A DNA stretch of 64,000 nucleotides, taken from contig NZ_CP019650.1 of assembly GCF_001999945.1 (NCBI RefSeq), positions 1,054,001 through 1,118,000 of the forward strand, given 5' to 3'. Made by a program: the position numbers and the translations under genes. Of the stretch, positions 35,108 to 44,746 are shown in pieces (positions within the stretch are counted from its first letter, which is position 1; the number at the start of each line of letters is the position of its first letter). Origin of the DNA: Microbulbifer agarilyticus. GTDB lineage: Bacteria; Pseudomonadota; Gammaproteobacteria; Pseudomonadales; Cellvibrionaceae. The notes under the pieces are model-generated. The model was given only the letters and a program-made list of their open reading frames with translations. It did no database searches and was not told the origin of the DNA.

Positions 35108-36841
35108 ATGCACTCTGACACTTCTTCATCTCAACCACTAGCACATTCACCTATCTGGCAGGCGCTGCAGGCGCAAGCCGCCGAGTTCAAGCAGGCGTCG
35201 CTGAAGGGCCTGTTTGCTGTAGATCCGCAGCGGGCCGAGCGTTTTTCGCTCGAGCTGCCGGAGTTCCTGCTGGATTTCTCGAAAAACCTGCTCGACCAAG
35301 AAGTTTTTGTAAATTTATTACGCTTGGCGGAAGAGGCGGAATTGCCCCGCTGGTGCGCAGATTTCTTCGCCGGCAAGCCAATTAATGCAACTGAGGGCCG
35401 GGCAGTGCTGCATCCCGCGCTGCGTGGGGGTTTACAAGAAGATATCGAGATCGATGGGGATTTCGTCACGGCCCAGGTCGAGGCTGAATTGGAGCGCTTG
35501 AAAAAGTTTGTAGTTTTACTACATAATGGGGCCCTGACTGGCTATCGGGGTAAAAGGTTTACCGATGTAGTCAATCTTGGGGTAGGTGGCTCCCATCTCG
35601 GGCCGCAAACCACCATCGAAGCGCTGCGAGCCCACCGGAAGGGCGATGTCGCAGTGCATTTCGTTTCCAACGTGGATGGAACTCAGCTCACGGATGTGCT
35701 GGCCGGCCTGGATGCCGATTCGACACTATTTATTGTCTCGTCCAAGACGTTTACGACCAGCGAGACAATGACCAATGCCCGCAGCGCACATGCGTGGCTG
35801 CAGCGGGCGATGCCGGAAGTGGATGGGGAGGTGTTACTACAGCAGCACTTTGCTGCGGTGACCTCCAGTCCCGATAAGGCGCAGCAGTTTGGGGTATTGC
35901 CAGAGCGGACCTTCCGGTTCTGGGATTGGGTTGGGGGGCGCTTTTCACTCTGGTCCTCCATCGGCTTGCCAATTGCGATCGCCTGCGGCTTTGAGAACTT
36001 CCGCGCGCTGCTGGATGGCGCTGCGAGCATGGACAAGCACTTCCGCGAAGCGCCGCTGGAAACCAATGCGCCGGTGATTATGGCGCTGCTGAGTGTCTGG
36101 TATTGCACCTTTATGGGCTACCCGGCACACGCCGTACTGCCCTACGAGCAGGCACTGCATATGTTGCCTTCGTATTTGCAGCAAGCGGATATGGAGAGCA
36201 ATGGCAAATCAACCACCCGCGCCGGGGTGGCGGTGGATTACCCCACCGGCCCTCTGATCTGGGGGCAGACGGGTATTAATGGGCAGCATGCGTTTTATCA
36301 GTATCTGCACCAGAGCCCGGAAGTGGTGCCGGCGGACTTTATTGGCAGCGTGGCACCCGGGCACGACCTGGATGGTCACCACGAAATTTTGCTGGCCAAC
36401 ATGTTTGCCCAGAGCCAGGCGCTGATGAACGGTGTGGATGCCGAGTCAGTGGCTAGCGAGCTGGCAGCCAAGGGGCTGTCGCAAGAAGAGATAAAAAGGC
36501 TCACCTCATTCAAAGTACACAGGGGTGGAAAGCCAAGTAACACAATACTCTTGAAAGAGTTGGACCCCCGATCACTGGGAGCGCTGATCGCACTCTATGA
36601 GCACAAAATTTTTGCGCAGGGTGTGATTTTGCAAATTTATTCTTTTGATCAGTGGGGAGTGGAACTGGGTAAGGGCCTGGCGAATAAACTGGAGCCGAAA
36701 CTGGCTGCGGGAGATTTGTCGGGCGAAGACAGTTCTACGACTCAACTGATCGAATACTACCGCCGGAAAAAGAACGGCGCGGTTATGTCCACGGAGCTAC
36801 CGGAAGTTGCGGTGGCTGAGTCTGCTGGAGAACAGGCTTAA
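35108..36841 (+). CDS. pgi: Glucose-6-phosphate isomerase
   Basis: Pgi interconverts fructose-6-phosphate and glucose-6-phosphate. The protein has 577 aa, slightly longer than E. coli Pgi (549). Conserved segments are VGVGGSHLGP (appearing as LGVGGSHLGPQ), VSSKTFTTSETM, the GGRFSLWSSIGLPIA signature, the YEQALHMLPSYLQQ region, and FDQWGVELGK with the C-terminal active-site part. Here its likely job is to carry fructose-6-phosphate from amino-sugar breakdown into glucose-6-phosphate for the zwf step, since edd, zwf, pgl and eda follow on the same strand. It is the first gene of that run, and a LacI-type operator lies upstream. Confidence 0.96.
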   Translation: MHSDTSSSQPLAHSPIWQALQAQAAEFKQASLKGLFAVDPQRAERFSLELPEFLLDFSKNLLDQEVFVNLLRLAEEAELPRWCADFFAGKPINATEGRAVLHPALRGGLQEDIEIDGDFVTAQVEAELERLKKFVVLLHNGALTGYRGKRFTDVVNLGVGGSHLGPQTTIEALRAHRKGDVAVHFVSNVDGTQLTDVLAGLDADSTLFIVSSKTFTTSETMTNARSAHAWLQRAMPEVDGEVLLQQHFAAVTSSPDKAQQFGVLPERTFRFWDWVGGRFSLWSSIGLPIAIACGFENFRALLDGAASMDKHFREAPLETNAPVIMALLSVWYCTFMGYPAHAVLPYEQALHMLPSYLQQADMESNGKSTTRAGVAVDYPTGPLIWGQTGINGQHAFYQYLHQSPEVVPADFIGSVAPGHDLDGHHEILLANMFAQSQALMNGVDAESVASELAAKGLSQEEIKRLTSFKVHRGGKPSNTILLKELDPRSLGALIALYEHKIFAQGVILQIYSFDQWGVELGKGLANKLEPKLAAGDLSGEDSSTTQLIEYYRRKKNGAVMSTELPEVAVAESAGEQA

Positions 36842-36887
36842 CAACAACGTGTGGCGGGCCGATAAAAAAACGAAGAGTTGATCAAAA

Positions 36888-38720
36888 ATGGCAAACCAAA
36901 CAGCGGTAAACAGTCGCATACAGGCGGTGACCGACAGGATCATTCGCCGCAGTGAAGAAACCCGGGCCAAGTACCTGGCCCAGGTTGAACGCGCGCAAGG
37001 CAAAGGCCGGGCACGTCACAACCTTGCTTGCGGGAACATAGCGCATGCAATGGCGGCTTCCAGCGATCACGATAAAAATCTGATCGCATCCGGACAGGGT
37101 CCAAACCTGGCCATCATCAATGCCTACAACGATATGTTGTCTGCGCACCAGCCGTACGGCGCCTATCCCGATATGTTGAAGGCCGAAGCGCTGCGCAACG
37201 GCGCAACAGCACAGGTTGCCGGTGGCGTGCCGGCAATGTGCGACGGGGTGACTCAGGGGCAGCCGGGCATGGAATTGTCACTGTTTTCCCGTGACGTCAT
37301 TGCCATGGCTACAGCCATTTCCCTGTCCCACGACATGTTCGATGGTGGCCTGTATCTCGGTATTTGCGACAAGATTGTTCCTGGACTGGTAATTGGTGCG
37401 CTGTCATTCGGCCACCTGCCTGCGGTATTTGTGCCCGCAGGCCCAATGCCCACCGGCCTGTCAAATTCGGAAAAGGTTCGCGTTCGACAGTTGTATGCAG
37501 AGGGCAAAGTTGGTCGTAAAGAACTGCTGGAAGCCGAGAGTGCTTCTTATCACAGTGCCGGTACCTGCACCTTCTACGGCACCGCCAACAGTAATCAGAT
37601 GCTCGTGGAGATCATGGGCCTGCAGTTGCCGGGCAGCTCCTTCGTTAATCCGGGTACGGAATTGCGCGACGCGCTGAATCAAACTGCAGTGAAGCAGCTG
37701 GTGCAAATTTCCGAGCCCAGCAACTACACCCCAATTGCCAAAATTCTTACCGAAAAAGCGTTTGTGAATGGCATTGTCGGCCTGCATGCCACCGGTGGTT
37801 CTACCAACCACACCATGCATTTGATTGCGATGGCGCGCGCCGCCGGTATCCAGATTACCTGGCAGGATATGGCTGAGTTGTCTGAAGTAGTACCGCTGCT
37901 GTGTCACGTGTACCCGAATGGTACTGCCGACATCAACCACTTTGCGGCCGCAGGTGGTATGCAATACCTGATTCGCGAGTTGCTGGGTGCAGGTTTGCTG
38001 CACAACGACGTGAGCACCGTGCTCGGCGACTCCGGTATGGAGTCTTATACCTACGACCCATTCCTAAACGATGACAAGACTGGCCTGGTGTGGCGCCCGA
38101 CTGCGGAAGAGTCCGGGAATCCTGACATTATTCGCCCGGCGAACGATCCGTTCTCTAGTCATGGCGGCCTGCAGTTGTTGAAAGGCAATTTGGGTAATAG
38201 CGTGATCAAGGTGTCTGCGCTGAAATCTCCACAGCTGAAAGTTACTGCTCCGGCAGTGGTGTTTAACAGCCAGAATGATCTGCTGGATGCGTTCAAAGCG
38301 GGCGAGCTGGAAAAGGACTTTGTCGCAGTGGTGCGCTTCCAGGGGCCGCAAGCGAACGGCATGCCGGAACTGCACAAGCTGACGCCTTCGCTCGGCGTTC
38401 TGCAGGATCGAGGCTTCAAAGTAGCGCTTGTTACTGACGGCCGTATGTCTGGTGCCTCCGGCAAGGTACCAGCGGCAATCCATCTGTCTCCAGAAGCTCT
38501 GGAAGGCGGCATGGTAGCCAAAATTCAAGATGGCGACCTCATCGAGCTCGATGCGGAAGCCGGTGTTCTCAAAGTACATGTAAGTGATGAAGAGCTGGCG
38601 GCAAGAGCGCCAGCGGAATGCGATTTGTCTGGCAATGACACAGGCATGGGCCGCGATCTCTTTACCAATATGCGCAAGCTCGCAAGCGGCGCGGAAACCG
38701 GTGGCAGCATTCTTTTTTAA
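36888..38720 (+). CDS. edd: 6-phosphogluconate dehydratase
   Basis: Edd converts 6-phosphogluconate to 2-keto-3-deoxy-6-phosphogluconate (KDPG), the first reaction specific to the Entner-Doudoroff pathway. The protein has 610 aa (E. coli 603), of the IlvD/Edd family. Cysteines expected to hold the iron-sulfur cluster are in [27 protein letters not shown] and [16 protein letters not shown]. The C-terminal substrate region with [16 protein letters not shown] is present. It starts 46 bp after pgi and is followed 60 bp later by zwf, so a common transcript is likely. Confidence 0.97.
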   Translation: MANQTAVNSRIQAVTDRIIRRSEETRAKYLAQVERAQGKGRARHNLACGNIAHAMAASSDHDKNLIASGQGPNLAIINAYNDMLSAHQPYGAYPDMLKAEALRNGATAQVAGGVPAMCDGVTQGQPGMELSLFSRDVIAMATAISLSHDMFDGGLYLGICDKIVPGLVIGALSFGHLPAVFVPAGPMPTGLSNSEKVRVRQLYAEGKVGRKELLEAESASYHSAGTCTFYGTANSNQMLVEIMGLQLPGSSFVNPGTELRDALNQTAVKQLVQISEPSNYTPIAKILTEKAFVNGIVGLHATGGSTNHTMHLIAMARAAGIQITWQDMAELSEVVPLLCHVYPNGTADINHFAAAGGMQYLIRELLGAGLLHNDVSTVLGDSGMESYTYDPFLNDDKTGLVWRPTAEESGNPDIIRPANDPFSSHGGLQLLKGNLGNSVIKVSALKSPQLKVTAPAVVFNSQNDLLDAFKAGELEKDFVAVVRFQGPQANGMPELHKLTPSLGVLQDRGFKVALVTDGRMSGASGKVPAAIHLSPEALEGGMVAKIQDGDLIELDAEAGVLKVHVSDEELAARAPAECDLSGNDTGMGRDLFTNMRKLASGAETGGSILF

Positions 38721-38780
38721 CTGAAATTCACGCGGGGTCTGCAAAAAAAGATACCCGCGTCTTTGTTTGAGAGCAGAACA

Positions 38781-40238
38781 ATGGCAAAAGCATTCGACAT
38801 GGTACTGTTTGGTGGCGGCGGAGATCTGTCACTGCGCAAATTGATTCCCGCGTTGTACCGCGCATTTATCGAAGGTGGCCTCGACAAGGGCACCCGCATT
38901 TTCCCGGTGTGTCGTCGCCAGGAAGATGCCGATGCGTACATGAATACCGCTCAGCAGGCGCTGAAAACCCACCTGCGTGACGGTGAGTATTCGGATAAGC
39001 AGTGGAAAGCTTTCAGCCCGCTGCTACGCGCGGTGTCTTTGGATATTTCCAAGCCCGACGAGCAATGGGATGTATTGGTAGATTTGCTGGGCAACGATGT
39101 CGAGCGCACTCGTCTGTTTTATCTGGCGATTCCTCCGGCAGTTTTCGGCCCCTGCTGTGAAAACCTGTCTGTTAAAGGTTTGATCCACGAAAACTCCCGC
39201 GTCGTGGTAGAGAAGCCGCTGGGCTACAACGCCAAAACTTCCGACGAAATTAACAGCAAAATCGCAGAGTACTTCCGCGAAGAAAGTATTTTCCGTATCG
39301 ACCACTACCTGGGTAAGGAAACGGTTCAAAACTTGCTGGCGCTGCGCTTTAGCAATGTGCTGTTTGAGCACCTGTGGGATGCCAAGACCATTGATCAGAT
39401 CCAGATCAGCATTAATGAAACCGTGGGTCTTGAAGGGCGCGCCGGTTTCTACGATGACACTGGCGCAATGCGGGACATGGTTCAGAACCACCTGCTGCAG
39501 TTGCTGTGCCTGATTGCGATGGAATCGCCCAACAGCATGTCCGCCCGCAATATCCGCTCCGAGAAAATCAAGGTGTTGGAAGCCCTGCGTCCGCTGACAG
39601 ACGACGATGTAGATGAAAATATCGTGCGCGGCCAGTATGTGGCCGGTGGCCTGGGCGAAGAGCTGGTGCCCGGTTACCTGGAAGAATTGAAAGCACCGAA
39701 TAGCACCACCGAAACATTCGTCGCGATTCGTGCGCACATCGACAACTGGCGTTGGACCGGTGTGCCGTTCTACTTGCGCACCGGCAAACGTATGGAAAAG
39801 CGTTGTGCGGAAATTGTTATTCAATACAAGAACGTTTCCCATAGTGTGTATCAGCCGGAAGCCGGCGAGGTGTTGCCCAACCGCCTGGTGATTCGCCTGC
39901 AGCCGGAAGAGAGTATCAAGCTGGTGCTGATGGCGAAGAAAATGGACAGCCTGACCATGGAGCTGCAACCAGTTGAGCTGAACCTGTCGCTGTCTGAAAC
40001 CTACGACAGCTTCAAGAGTGACGCCTACAAGCGCCTGATGCTGGATGCGGCGGCGAATAACTCGGCGCTGTTTATTCACCGCGATGAAGTCGCTGCGGCC
40101 TGGGCATGGGTCGACCCCATCATGGACCGCTGGCGCGAAACCAACAACCAGCCGCAGCTTTATCGCGCGGGCACCTGGGGGCCACAAGCCTCTAACCAAC
40201 TGCTGGCGGAAAATGGTCACCACTGGTTTAACCCTTAA
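38781..40238 (+). CDS. zwf: Glucose-6-phosphate 1-dehydrogenase
   Basis: Zwf oxidises glucose-6-phosphate to 6-phosphoglucono-lactone, making NAD(P)H. The protein has 485 aa. The N-terminal dinucleotide fold shows FGGGGDLSLRKLIPALY, and the active-site signature FRIDHYLGKETVQN lies near residue 175-188. A TTG at 38763 is in frame, but the ATG at 38781 gives the standard start and has GAGAGC upstream. It lies between edd and pgl. With pgl and edd it supplies KDPG to eda. Confidence 0.96.
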   Translation: MAKAFDMVLFGGGGDLSLRKLIPALYRAFIEGGLDKGTRIFPVCRRQEDADAYMNTAQQALKTHLRDGEYSDKQWKAFSPLLRAVSLDISKPDEQWDVLVDLLGNDVERTRLFYLAIPPAVFGPCCENLSVKGLIHENSRVVVEKPLGYNAKTSDEINSKIAEYFREESIFRIDHYLGKETVQNLLALRFSNVLFEHLWDAKTIDQIQISINETVGLEGRAGFYDDTGAMRDMVQNHLLQLLCLIAMESPNSMSARNIRSEKIKVLEALRPLTDDDVDENIVRGQYVAGGLGEELVPGYLEELKAPNSTTETFVAIRAHIDNWRWTGVPFYLRTGKRMEKRCAEIVIQYKNVSHSVYQPEAGEVLPNRLVIRLQPEESIKLVLMAKKMDSLTMELQPVELNLSLSETYDSFKSDAYKRLMLDAAANNSALFIHRDEVAAAWAWVDPIMDRWRETNNQPQLYRAGTWGPQASNQLLAENGHHWFNP

Positions 40239-40284
40239 ACGAATTATTCAGTAAAAGAATTAATTTCAAAATCGGTCATAAGAC

Positions 40285-40995
40285 ATGGTTGAAGAAAAGT
40301 TTTTTGCAGATCGAGAGCGCCTGACGCTGGCGCTCGCCAATGAGTGCGCTGCTGCTCTGCATGAAGGTATCAAAGAGAACGGTCAGGCGACGTTCCTGGT
40401 AAGTGGCGGTAGCTCGCCCGAGCCGGTTTATCGCGAACTGTCCCGTCGCCCGCTCCCATGGGAGAAGGTAAATGTAGCGCTGGTTGATGAGCGCTGGGTA
40501 GAGAAAGACGAATCGGGCAGCAATCTGGCATTTATTTCTAATACCTTGCTGCAAAACGAAGCGGCCAAGGCGCCGTGTCTGGGTATGAAAAATGCCGCAG
40601 CCACGCCATCCGCAGGCGAAGCAGATTGTGAGCGCGCTTTTCAAGAGTTGCCACGCCCTTTCGACGTGTGTGTATTGGGTATGGGTAACGATGGCCATAC
40701 CGCTTCCTTCTTCCCGTACGCGGAAGGATTGGAAGAAGCGCTCGATCCGAAGAGTGAAAAGCTGTGCAAAGCCATTACTGCCAAACAAAGCGCAGTCACC
40801 GGTGTGCACACCGAGCGTATGACGCTGACACTTGCGGCAATTTTGCAGGCAAAAGAAATTAAATTGCTGATCTCTGGCGAAGAGAAGCTGAAAGTGTATC
40901 GCCAGGCTCTGCTGGGCGATGACGTGCTGGAAATGCCCGTTCGCAGCATTCTCAAGCAGGGATCAAAGCCGGTCACTGTGTACTGGGCACCTTAA
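40285..40995 (+). CDS. pgl: 6-phosphogluconolactonase (DevB type)
   Basis: Pgl hydrolyses 6-phosphogluconolactone to 6-phosphogluconate. The protein has 236 aa and belongs to the NagB-like fold family of DevB lactonases. Typical segments are FLVSGGSSPEPVYRELS near residue 37, VNVALVDERWVEKDESGSN, and VLGMGNDGHTASFFPYAEGLEEAL (given in part), where the His lies in the catalytic GHTAS motif. The related fold is shared with classical NagB, but the GMGNDGHTAS and DERWV motifs and the position between zwf and eda favour lactonase. Confidence 0.95.
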   Translation: MVEEKFFADRERLTLALANECAAALHEGIKENGQATFLVSGGSSPEPVYRELSRRPLPWEKVNVALVDERWVEKDESGSNLAFISNTLLQNEAAKAPCLGMKNAAATPSAGEADCERAFQELPRPFDVCVLGMGNDGHTASFFPYAEGLEEALDPKSEKLCKAITAKQSAVTGVHTERMTLTLAAILQAKEIKLLISGEEKLKVYRQALLGDDVLEMPVRSILKQGSKPVTVYWAP

Positions 40996-41054
40996 TTTAT
41001 CGGGCCCTAGGCCATTTAAATAACAACGAATTAGACGAGATTTAGGAATTGACC

Positions 41055-41684
41055 ATGCAAGAGACTCTTGTACCCGTATTGGAACAGGCTGGCGTTGTGC
41101 CGGTAATCGTGATCGATAACGTGAGTGATGCACTGCCGCTGGCGCAGGCGTTGGTAGAAGGCGGCCTGAACGTACTGGAAGTCACTCTGCGCACAGAGGC
41201 AGCGCTGGCTGCGGTTGAAGAGATTGCCAAGCACCTGCCAGATGCACACGTAGGTACCGGTACGGTGTTGAATGCTGGCGACATCCGTCGCTCCGTGGAT
41301 GCCGGCGCGACCTTTATGGTGAGCCCGGGCGCGACCGACGCTTTGCTGGATGCCGCTGCCGATGTATCGGTACCCATGTTGCCGGGCGCTGCTAACCCCT
41401 CAGATGTTATGCGTCTGCTGGAACGTGGCTATGGCTACCAGAAGTTCTTCCCTGCGGAAGCGGCCGGTGGTGTGCCGATGCTGAAATCCATCGGCGGCCC
41501 GCTGGGCCAGGTTAAGTTCTGTCCTACCGGCGGTATTGGACCGAAGAACGCGATGGATTATCTGAACCTGTCCAACGTTGTTTGTGTTGGCGGTTCCTGG
41601 ATGGCGGCTCCGAAATTGGTAGCAGAAAAGAACTGGGCTGAGATCACGCGTCTCGCGAAAGAGGCTTCCCAGTTAAAAGGCTGA
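41055..41684 (+). CDS. eda: KDPG/KHG aldolase
   Basis: Eda cleaves KDPG to pyruvate and glyceraldehyde-3-phosphate, completing the Entner-Doudoroff pathway. The protein has 209 aa, near the E. coli length of 213. It is a class I aldolase: the Schiff-base lysine lies in GYQKFFPAEAAGG, the catalytic Glu in LEVTLRTEAAL, and GTGTVL and FCPTGGIGPKN hold the phosphate and substrate loops. I chose the ATG at 41055 with AGGAA seven bases upstream rather than the TTG at 41049. It is followed by a small TCAAGATTGA-centred hairpin and then gap. Confidence 0.96.
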   Translation: MQETLVPVLEQAGVVPVIVIDNVSDALPLAQALVEGGLNVLEVTLRTEAALAAVEEIAKHLPDAHVGTGTVLNAGDIRRSVDAGATFMVSPGATDALLDAAADVSVPMLPGAANPSDVMRLLERGYGYQKFFPAEAAGGVPMLKSIGGPLGQVKFCPTGGIGPKNAMDYLNLSNVVCVGGSWMAAPKLVAEKNWAEITRLAKEASQLKG

Positions 41685-41707
41685 TTCAGCCTGAATGGAT
41701 TCCAAAA

Positions 41708-41721
41708 TCTCAAGATTGAGA
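41708..41721 (+). other. Hairpin TCTCA-AGAT-TGAGA after eda
   Basis: A perfect 5-bp stem with the core TCAAGATTGA, 24 bp after the eda stop. The same core recurs in a hairpin at the pyk stop (44425-44440). There is no T run, so it is not an intrinsic terminator. Confidence 0.5.
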
Positions 41722-41798
41722 CAACGCGCTGGGGGGGATTTGCACTCAGCGTCGCGATACAAAATTCATAAACTTTACAAGACAAAGGGTGTAGCGAT

Positions 41799-42812
41799 AT
41801 GAAACTCAAAATTGCTATTAACGGATATGGTCGTATTGGCCGCAATGTCACTCGTGCAATTTACGAGTCTGGCTATAACGACCGTATCCAACTGGTTGCG
41901 ATTAACGATCTGGCACCGGTGGAAGCCAATGCCCATCTGACCCGCTTCGATACCGTACACGGCCGCTTCAATACCGAAGTTGTGGTTGAGGGTGAGAACC
42001 TGGTTATTGGTGGTGACACTGTGAAAGTTTGCCAGGAGCGCGATCCTGCCGCCTTGCCATGGGCGGAACTGGAAGTGGATCTGGTACTTGAGTGTACCGG
42101 TCTGTTCACTGATAAAGCTGCAGCGTCCAAGCACATGGAAGCTGGTGCAAAAGCGGTACTGATTTCTGCTCCGTCCAAAGACGCAGATCTGACCGTGGTT
42201 TACGGTGTGAACGACGACAAGCTGACGGCAGAGCACAAAGTTGTGTCCAACGCTTCCTGTACCACTAACTGTCTGGCACCGGTTGCCAAGGTGCTGAATG
42301 AAGCGATTGGTATCGAGCGCGGCTTTATGACCACCGTTCACGCTTACACCAACGATCAGAACACCCAGGATGCGGTGCACAAAGATATCTATCGTGCACG
42401 TGCAGCCGCAGACAACATGATTCCGACCAAGACTGGCGCGGCTGCCGCGGTAGGTCTGGTGCTGCCGGAACTGCAGGGCAAGCTGGACGGTATGGCGGTA
42501 CGTGTACCAGTGAACAATGTTTCCCTGGTGGACTGCCAGTTTATTGCTAGCCGCGAAACCACTGCAGACGAAATCAATGCGATTCTGCAGGACGCTGCCG
42601 GTACCATGAAAGGCGGTGTGCTGTCCTACTGCGATCAGCCTCTGGTTTCTGTGGACTTTAACCACACCGCAGCTTCCAGCCACTTTGACGCCAACCACAC
42701 CCGTGTAAACGGTAACCTGGTGAAAGTGATGTCCTGGTACGACAACGAGTGGGGCTTCTCTCACCGTATGCTCGACACCAGTCTGGCCATGGCCAAAGCC
42801 CAGGGTCTGTAA
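41799..42812 (+). CDS. gap: Glyceraldehyde-3-phosphate dehydrogenase, type I
   Basis: Gap oxidises glyceraldehyde-3-phosphate with phosphate to 1,3-bisphosphoglycerate. The protein has 337 aa. The NAD-binding start [20 protein letters not shown], the catalytic [13 protein letters not shown] with Cys at residue 154, and the His in [14 protein letters not shown] are intact. The [16 protein letters not shown] loop is of the TGDQ type common in Gram-positive and plastid-like enzymes and differs from the E. coli GapA loop, so it may be a distinct paralogue acting after the aldolase step. Asp in VAINDL is consistent with NAD use. It lies 114 bp after eda and 177 bp before pyk. Confidence 0.93.
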   Translation: MKLKIAINGYGRIGRNVTRAIYESGYNDRIQLVAINDLAPVEANAHLTRFDTVHGRFNTEVVVEGENLVIGGDTVKVCQERDPAALPWAELEVDLVLECTGLFTDKAAASKHMEAGAKAVLISAPSKDADLTVVYGVNDDKLTAEHKVVSNASCTTNCLAPVAKVLNEAIGIERGFMTTVHAYTNDQNTQDAVHKDIYRARAAADNMIPTKTGAAAAVGLVLPELQGKLDGMAVRVPVNNVSLVDCQFIASRETTADEINAILQDAAGTMKGGVLSYCDQPLVSVDFNHTAASSHFDANHTRVNGNLVKVMSWYDNEWGFSHRMLDTSLAMAKAQGL

Positions 42813-42852
42813 TTACTTCTGTAATAGCAGCCGGATAACCTTGCGTTATCCC

Positions 42853-42881
42853 GCCCGGGTGAGTGCAAGACTCACTCGGGC
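42853..42881 (+). terminator. Hairpin between gap and pyk, possible partial terminator
   Basis: A 12-bp stem GCCCGGGTGAGT/ACTCACTCGGGC with one G-T pair and a GCAAG loop, followed by CTGTTCTT. The tail is poor in T, so some transcripts may read through into pyk. Confidence 0.6.
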
Positions 42882-42989
42882 CTGTTCTTGACCTTGCTAG
42901 CGGGTTTGGTAGCGAGGTAAGCGGTCAACGATGACTGCGATCACAATGAATCGGTCTCACTTCACATTCAAATACAAAAAACCACCACT

Positions 42990-44426
42990 ATGATTCGCCA
43001 TACAAAAATTGTTGCCACACTCGGCCCGGGCACGGACAAGCCGCGTGTAATTGACGAGATTATCCGCGCCGGCGTAAATGTTGTACGCCTGAACTTTTCC
43101 CACGGCAGTGCCGATGACCACCGCAAACGTGTGGAAGAAGTGCGCCGCGCCGCTGCAGAGCAAAACAAACTGGTTGCTGTTCTGGGCGACCTGCAGGGCC
43201 CGAAAATTCGAATTGCCCGTTTTGCGGAAGGCAGTATCTTCCTGGAAAACAACGCCGAGTTCACCCTCGACGCCGATTGCCCGAAAGAGGGTGGTAACCA
43301 GCAGCGTGTGGGTGTCGATTACCCTTCACTGATCGCAGACTGTAAGCCCGGTAATATTCTGCTGTTGGACGATGGCAAGATTCGCCTGGAAGTCACCGGT
43401 GGTACCAATAGCAAGCTGTTCTGTCGTGTACTGCAGGGCGGCAAGCTGTCCAATAACAAGGGTATTAACCTGTTAGGCGGTGGCCTTTCCGCGCCGGCGC
43501 TTACCGAAAAAGACTACGGCGATATCAAACTCGCTGCTGAATTGGATGTGGACTTCCTCGCTGTGAGCTTCCCGCGCAGCGGTGAAGACCTGGATATCGC
43601 GCGCAAGGCGATGCGTGAAGCGGGTAGCAATGCCGCGATCGTTGCCAAGGTGGAGCGCGCTGAAGCGGTCAACGATGATGCGCAGATGGACGGTATTATT
43701 CTGGCGTCTGATGTGATCATGGTGGCCCGTGGTGACCTGGGTGTAGAAATCGGTGATTCGGCGCTGGTAGGCGTGCAGAAGAAACTGATCAACCGAGCCA
43801 ATGAACTGAACCGCGGTGTGATCACTGCGACTCAAATGATGGAATCCATGATCACCAACCCGACCCCGACCCGCGCCGAAGTGATGGACGTGGCCAACGC
43901 GGTTCTGGATGGCACCGATGCAGTGATGCTGTCTGCGGAAACCGCCGCTGGCGACTTCCCGGTAGCGGCGGTAGAGTCCATGGCGGAAGTAGTTGTTGGT
44001 GCGGAGCAGTACCTGGGTACTACCTCTCGCCCGGCTGCTGATCGCTCTTCTTCCGAGACCATCGATACCGTGATTGCTCAGGCAGCAATTGAGTCTGCGG
44101 CCCGCGTTGAGAACCTGTGTGCGGTAGCAGCACTGACCGAGTCTGGCCGTACCCCACGTATCATGTCTCGTGCCACCAGTCAGTTGCCGATCTTTGCAAT
44201 GACTCGCCACTCGCGTGTTGCCCGTCAGTTGGTACTGCTGCGTGGTGTGGAGCCGATTGAGTTTGACCCGGCGTCTGTGCCGCTCGGCCACCTGACCGAC
44301 GCGATCGTTGAGGTATTGGGTTCCCGTATCGATCTGGAAAAAGGCCAGCGTATCCTGATTACCCAGGGTGAGCGCCTGAACATGGGCGGTGGTACCAGCT
44401 CCATGCGCATCAAGGAAATCGAATAG
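42990..44426 (+). CDS. pyk: Pyruvate kinase
   Basis: Pyruvate kinase makes ATP and pyruvate from phosphoenolpyruvate. The protein has 478 aa, the PykA/II length. The family opening TKIVATLGPGT, the NFSHGS motif, LGDLQGPKIRI, VMVARGDLGVEIG and the signature ITATQMMESMITNPTPTRAE (in part) are all present, followed by the allosteric C-terminal domain ending in QGERLNMGGGTSSMRIKEIE. It is the last gene of the sugar run and ends at a strong terminator. With gap, it allows glyceraldehyde-3-phosphate from the aldolase step to reach pyruvate, though phosphoglycerate enzymes must come from elsewhere. Confidence 0.96.
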   Translation: MIRHTKIVATLGPGTDKPRVIDEIIRAGVNVVRLNFSHGSADDHRKRVEEVRRAAAEQNKLVAVLGDLQGPKIRIARFAEGSIFLENNAEFTLDADCPKEGGNQQRVGVDYPSLIADCKPGNILLLDDGKIRLEVTGGTNSKLFCRVLQGGKLSNNKGINLLGGGLSAPALTEKDYGDIKLAAELDVDFLAVSFPRSGEDLDIARKAMREAGSNAAIVAKVERAEAVNDDAQMDGIILASDVIMVARGDLGVEIGDSALVGVQKKLINRANELNRGVITATQMMESMITNPTPTRAEVMDVANAVLDGTDAVMLSAETAAGDFPVAAVESMAEVVVGAEQYLGTTSRPAADRSSSETIDTVIAQAAIESAARVENLCAVAALTESGRTPRIMSRATSQLPIFAMTRHSRVARQLVLLRGVEPIEFDPASVPLGHLTDAIVEVLGSRIDLEKGQRILITQGERLNMGGGTSSMRIKEIE

Positions 44427-44450
44427 GTCAAGATTGACCTGTCGTTTGAA

Positions 44451-44476
44451 AACCCCGGTCTTGCCGGGGTTTTTTT
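44451..44476 (+). terminator. Terminator after pyk
   Basis: Stem AACCCCGG-TCTTG-CCGGGGTT followed by a T run. A separate hairpin AGGTCA-AGAT-TGACCT overlaps the pyk stop at 44425-44440. Confidence 0.9.
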
Positions 44477-44599
44477 ATGGGTGGTTGTTTTACATTCTGC
44501 CCTGTGTGGTCAAGGGGCATGAGCCAGTCGGCCTCTCATGTGGGGTCCGCCCAAAAAGTTTGTACAAATTTTGTACTGCACCTGCCCGAAATTAGAGTA

Positions 44600-44640
44600 A
44601 ATCTCACTTCGAACTGTCATAAATGACAGTTAGTGAGATT
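44600..44640. promoter_or_regulatory. Large nested inverted repeat
   Basis: The outer arms AATCTCAC/GTGAGATT (44600-44607 and 44633-44640) enclose the inner arms AACTGTCAT/ATGACAGTT (44612-44620 and 44623-44631) around a 2-bp centre. The inner arms contain operator half-sites ATGACAG in the everted orientation. There is no T run, so it is not a terminator. Confidence 0.7.
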
Positions 44641-44721
44641 AGAAAGACGGCAATTACCCAGATATTTTCCTTCCCGAGCGGTAGCTTTTTCTTTCCAGAG
44701 TGTGTATTGTCGATCGTGAGA

Positions 44722-44737
44722 ATGACAGCGCTATCAA
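44722..44737. promoter_or_regulatory. LacI-family operator, distal copy, before the second receptor
   Basis: ATGACAGCGCTATCAA keeps the left half of the nagK operator and the CG centre; the right half has TATCA in place of TGTCA. It lies 96 bp from the receptor start. Confidence 0.72.
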
Positions 44738-44746
44738 AGCTATCAA

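Noticed and set aside
36842..42989. HexR boxes before edd, zwf, gap or pyk
   Set aside because: I looked for TGTAA...TTACA symmetry in these short gaps and found none.
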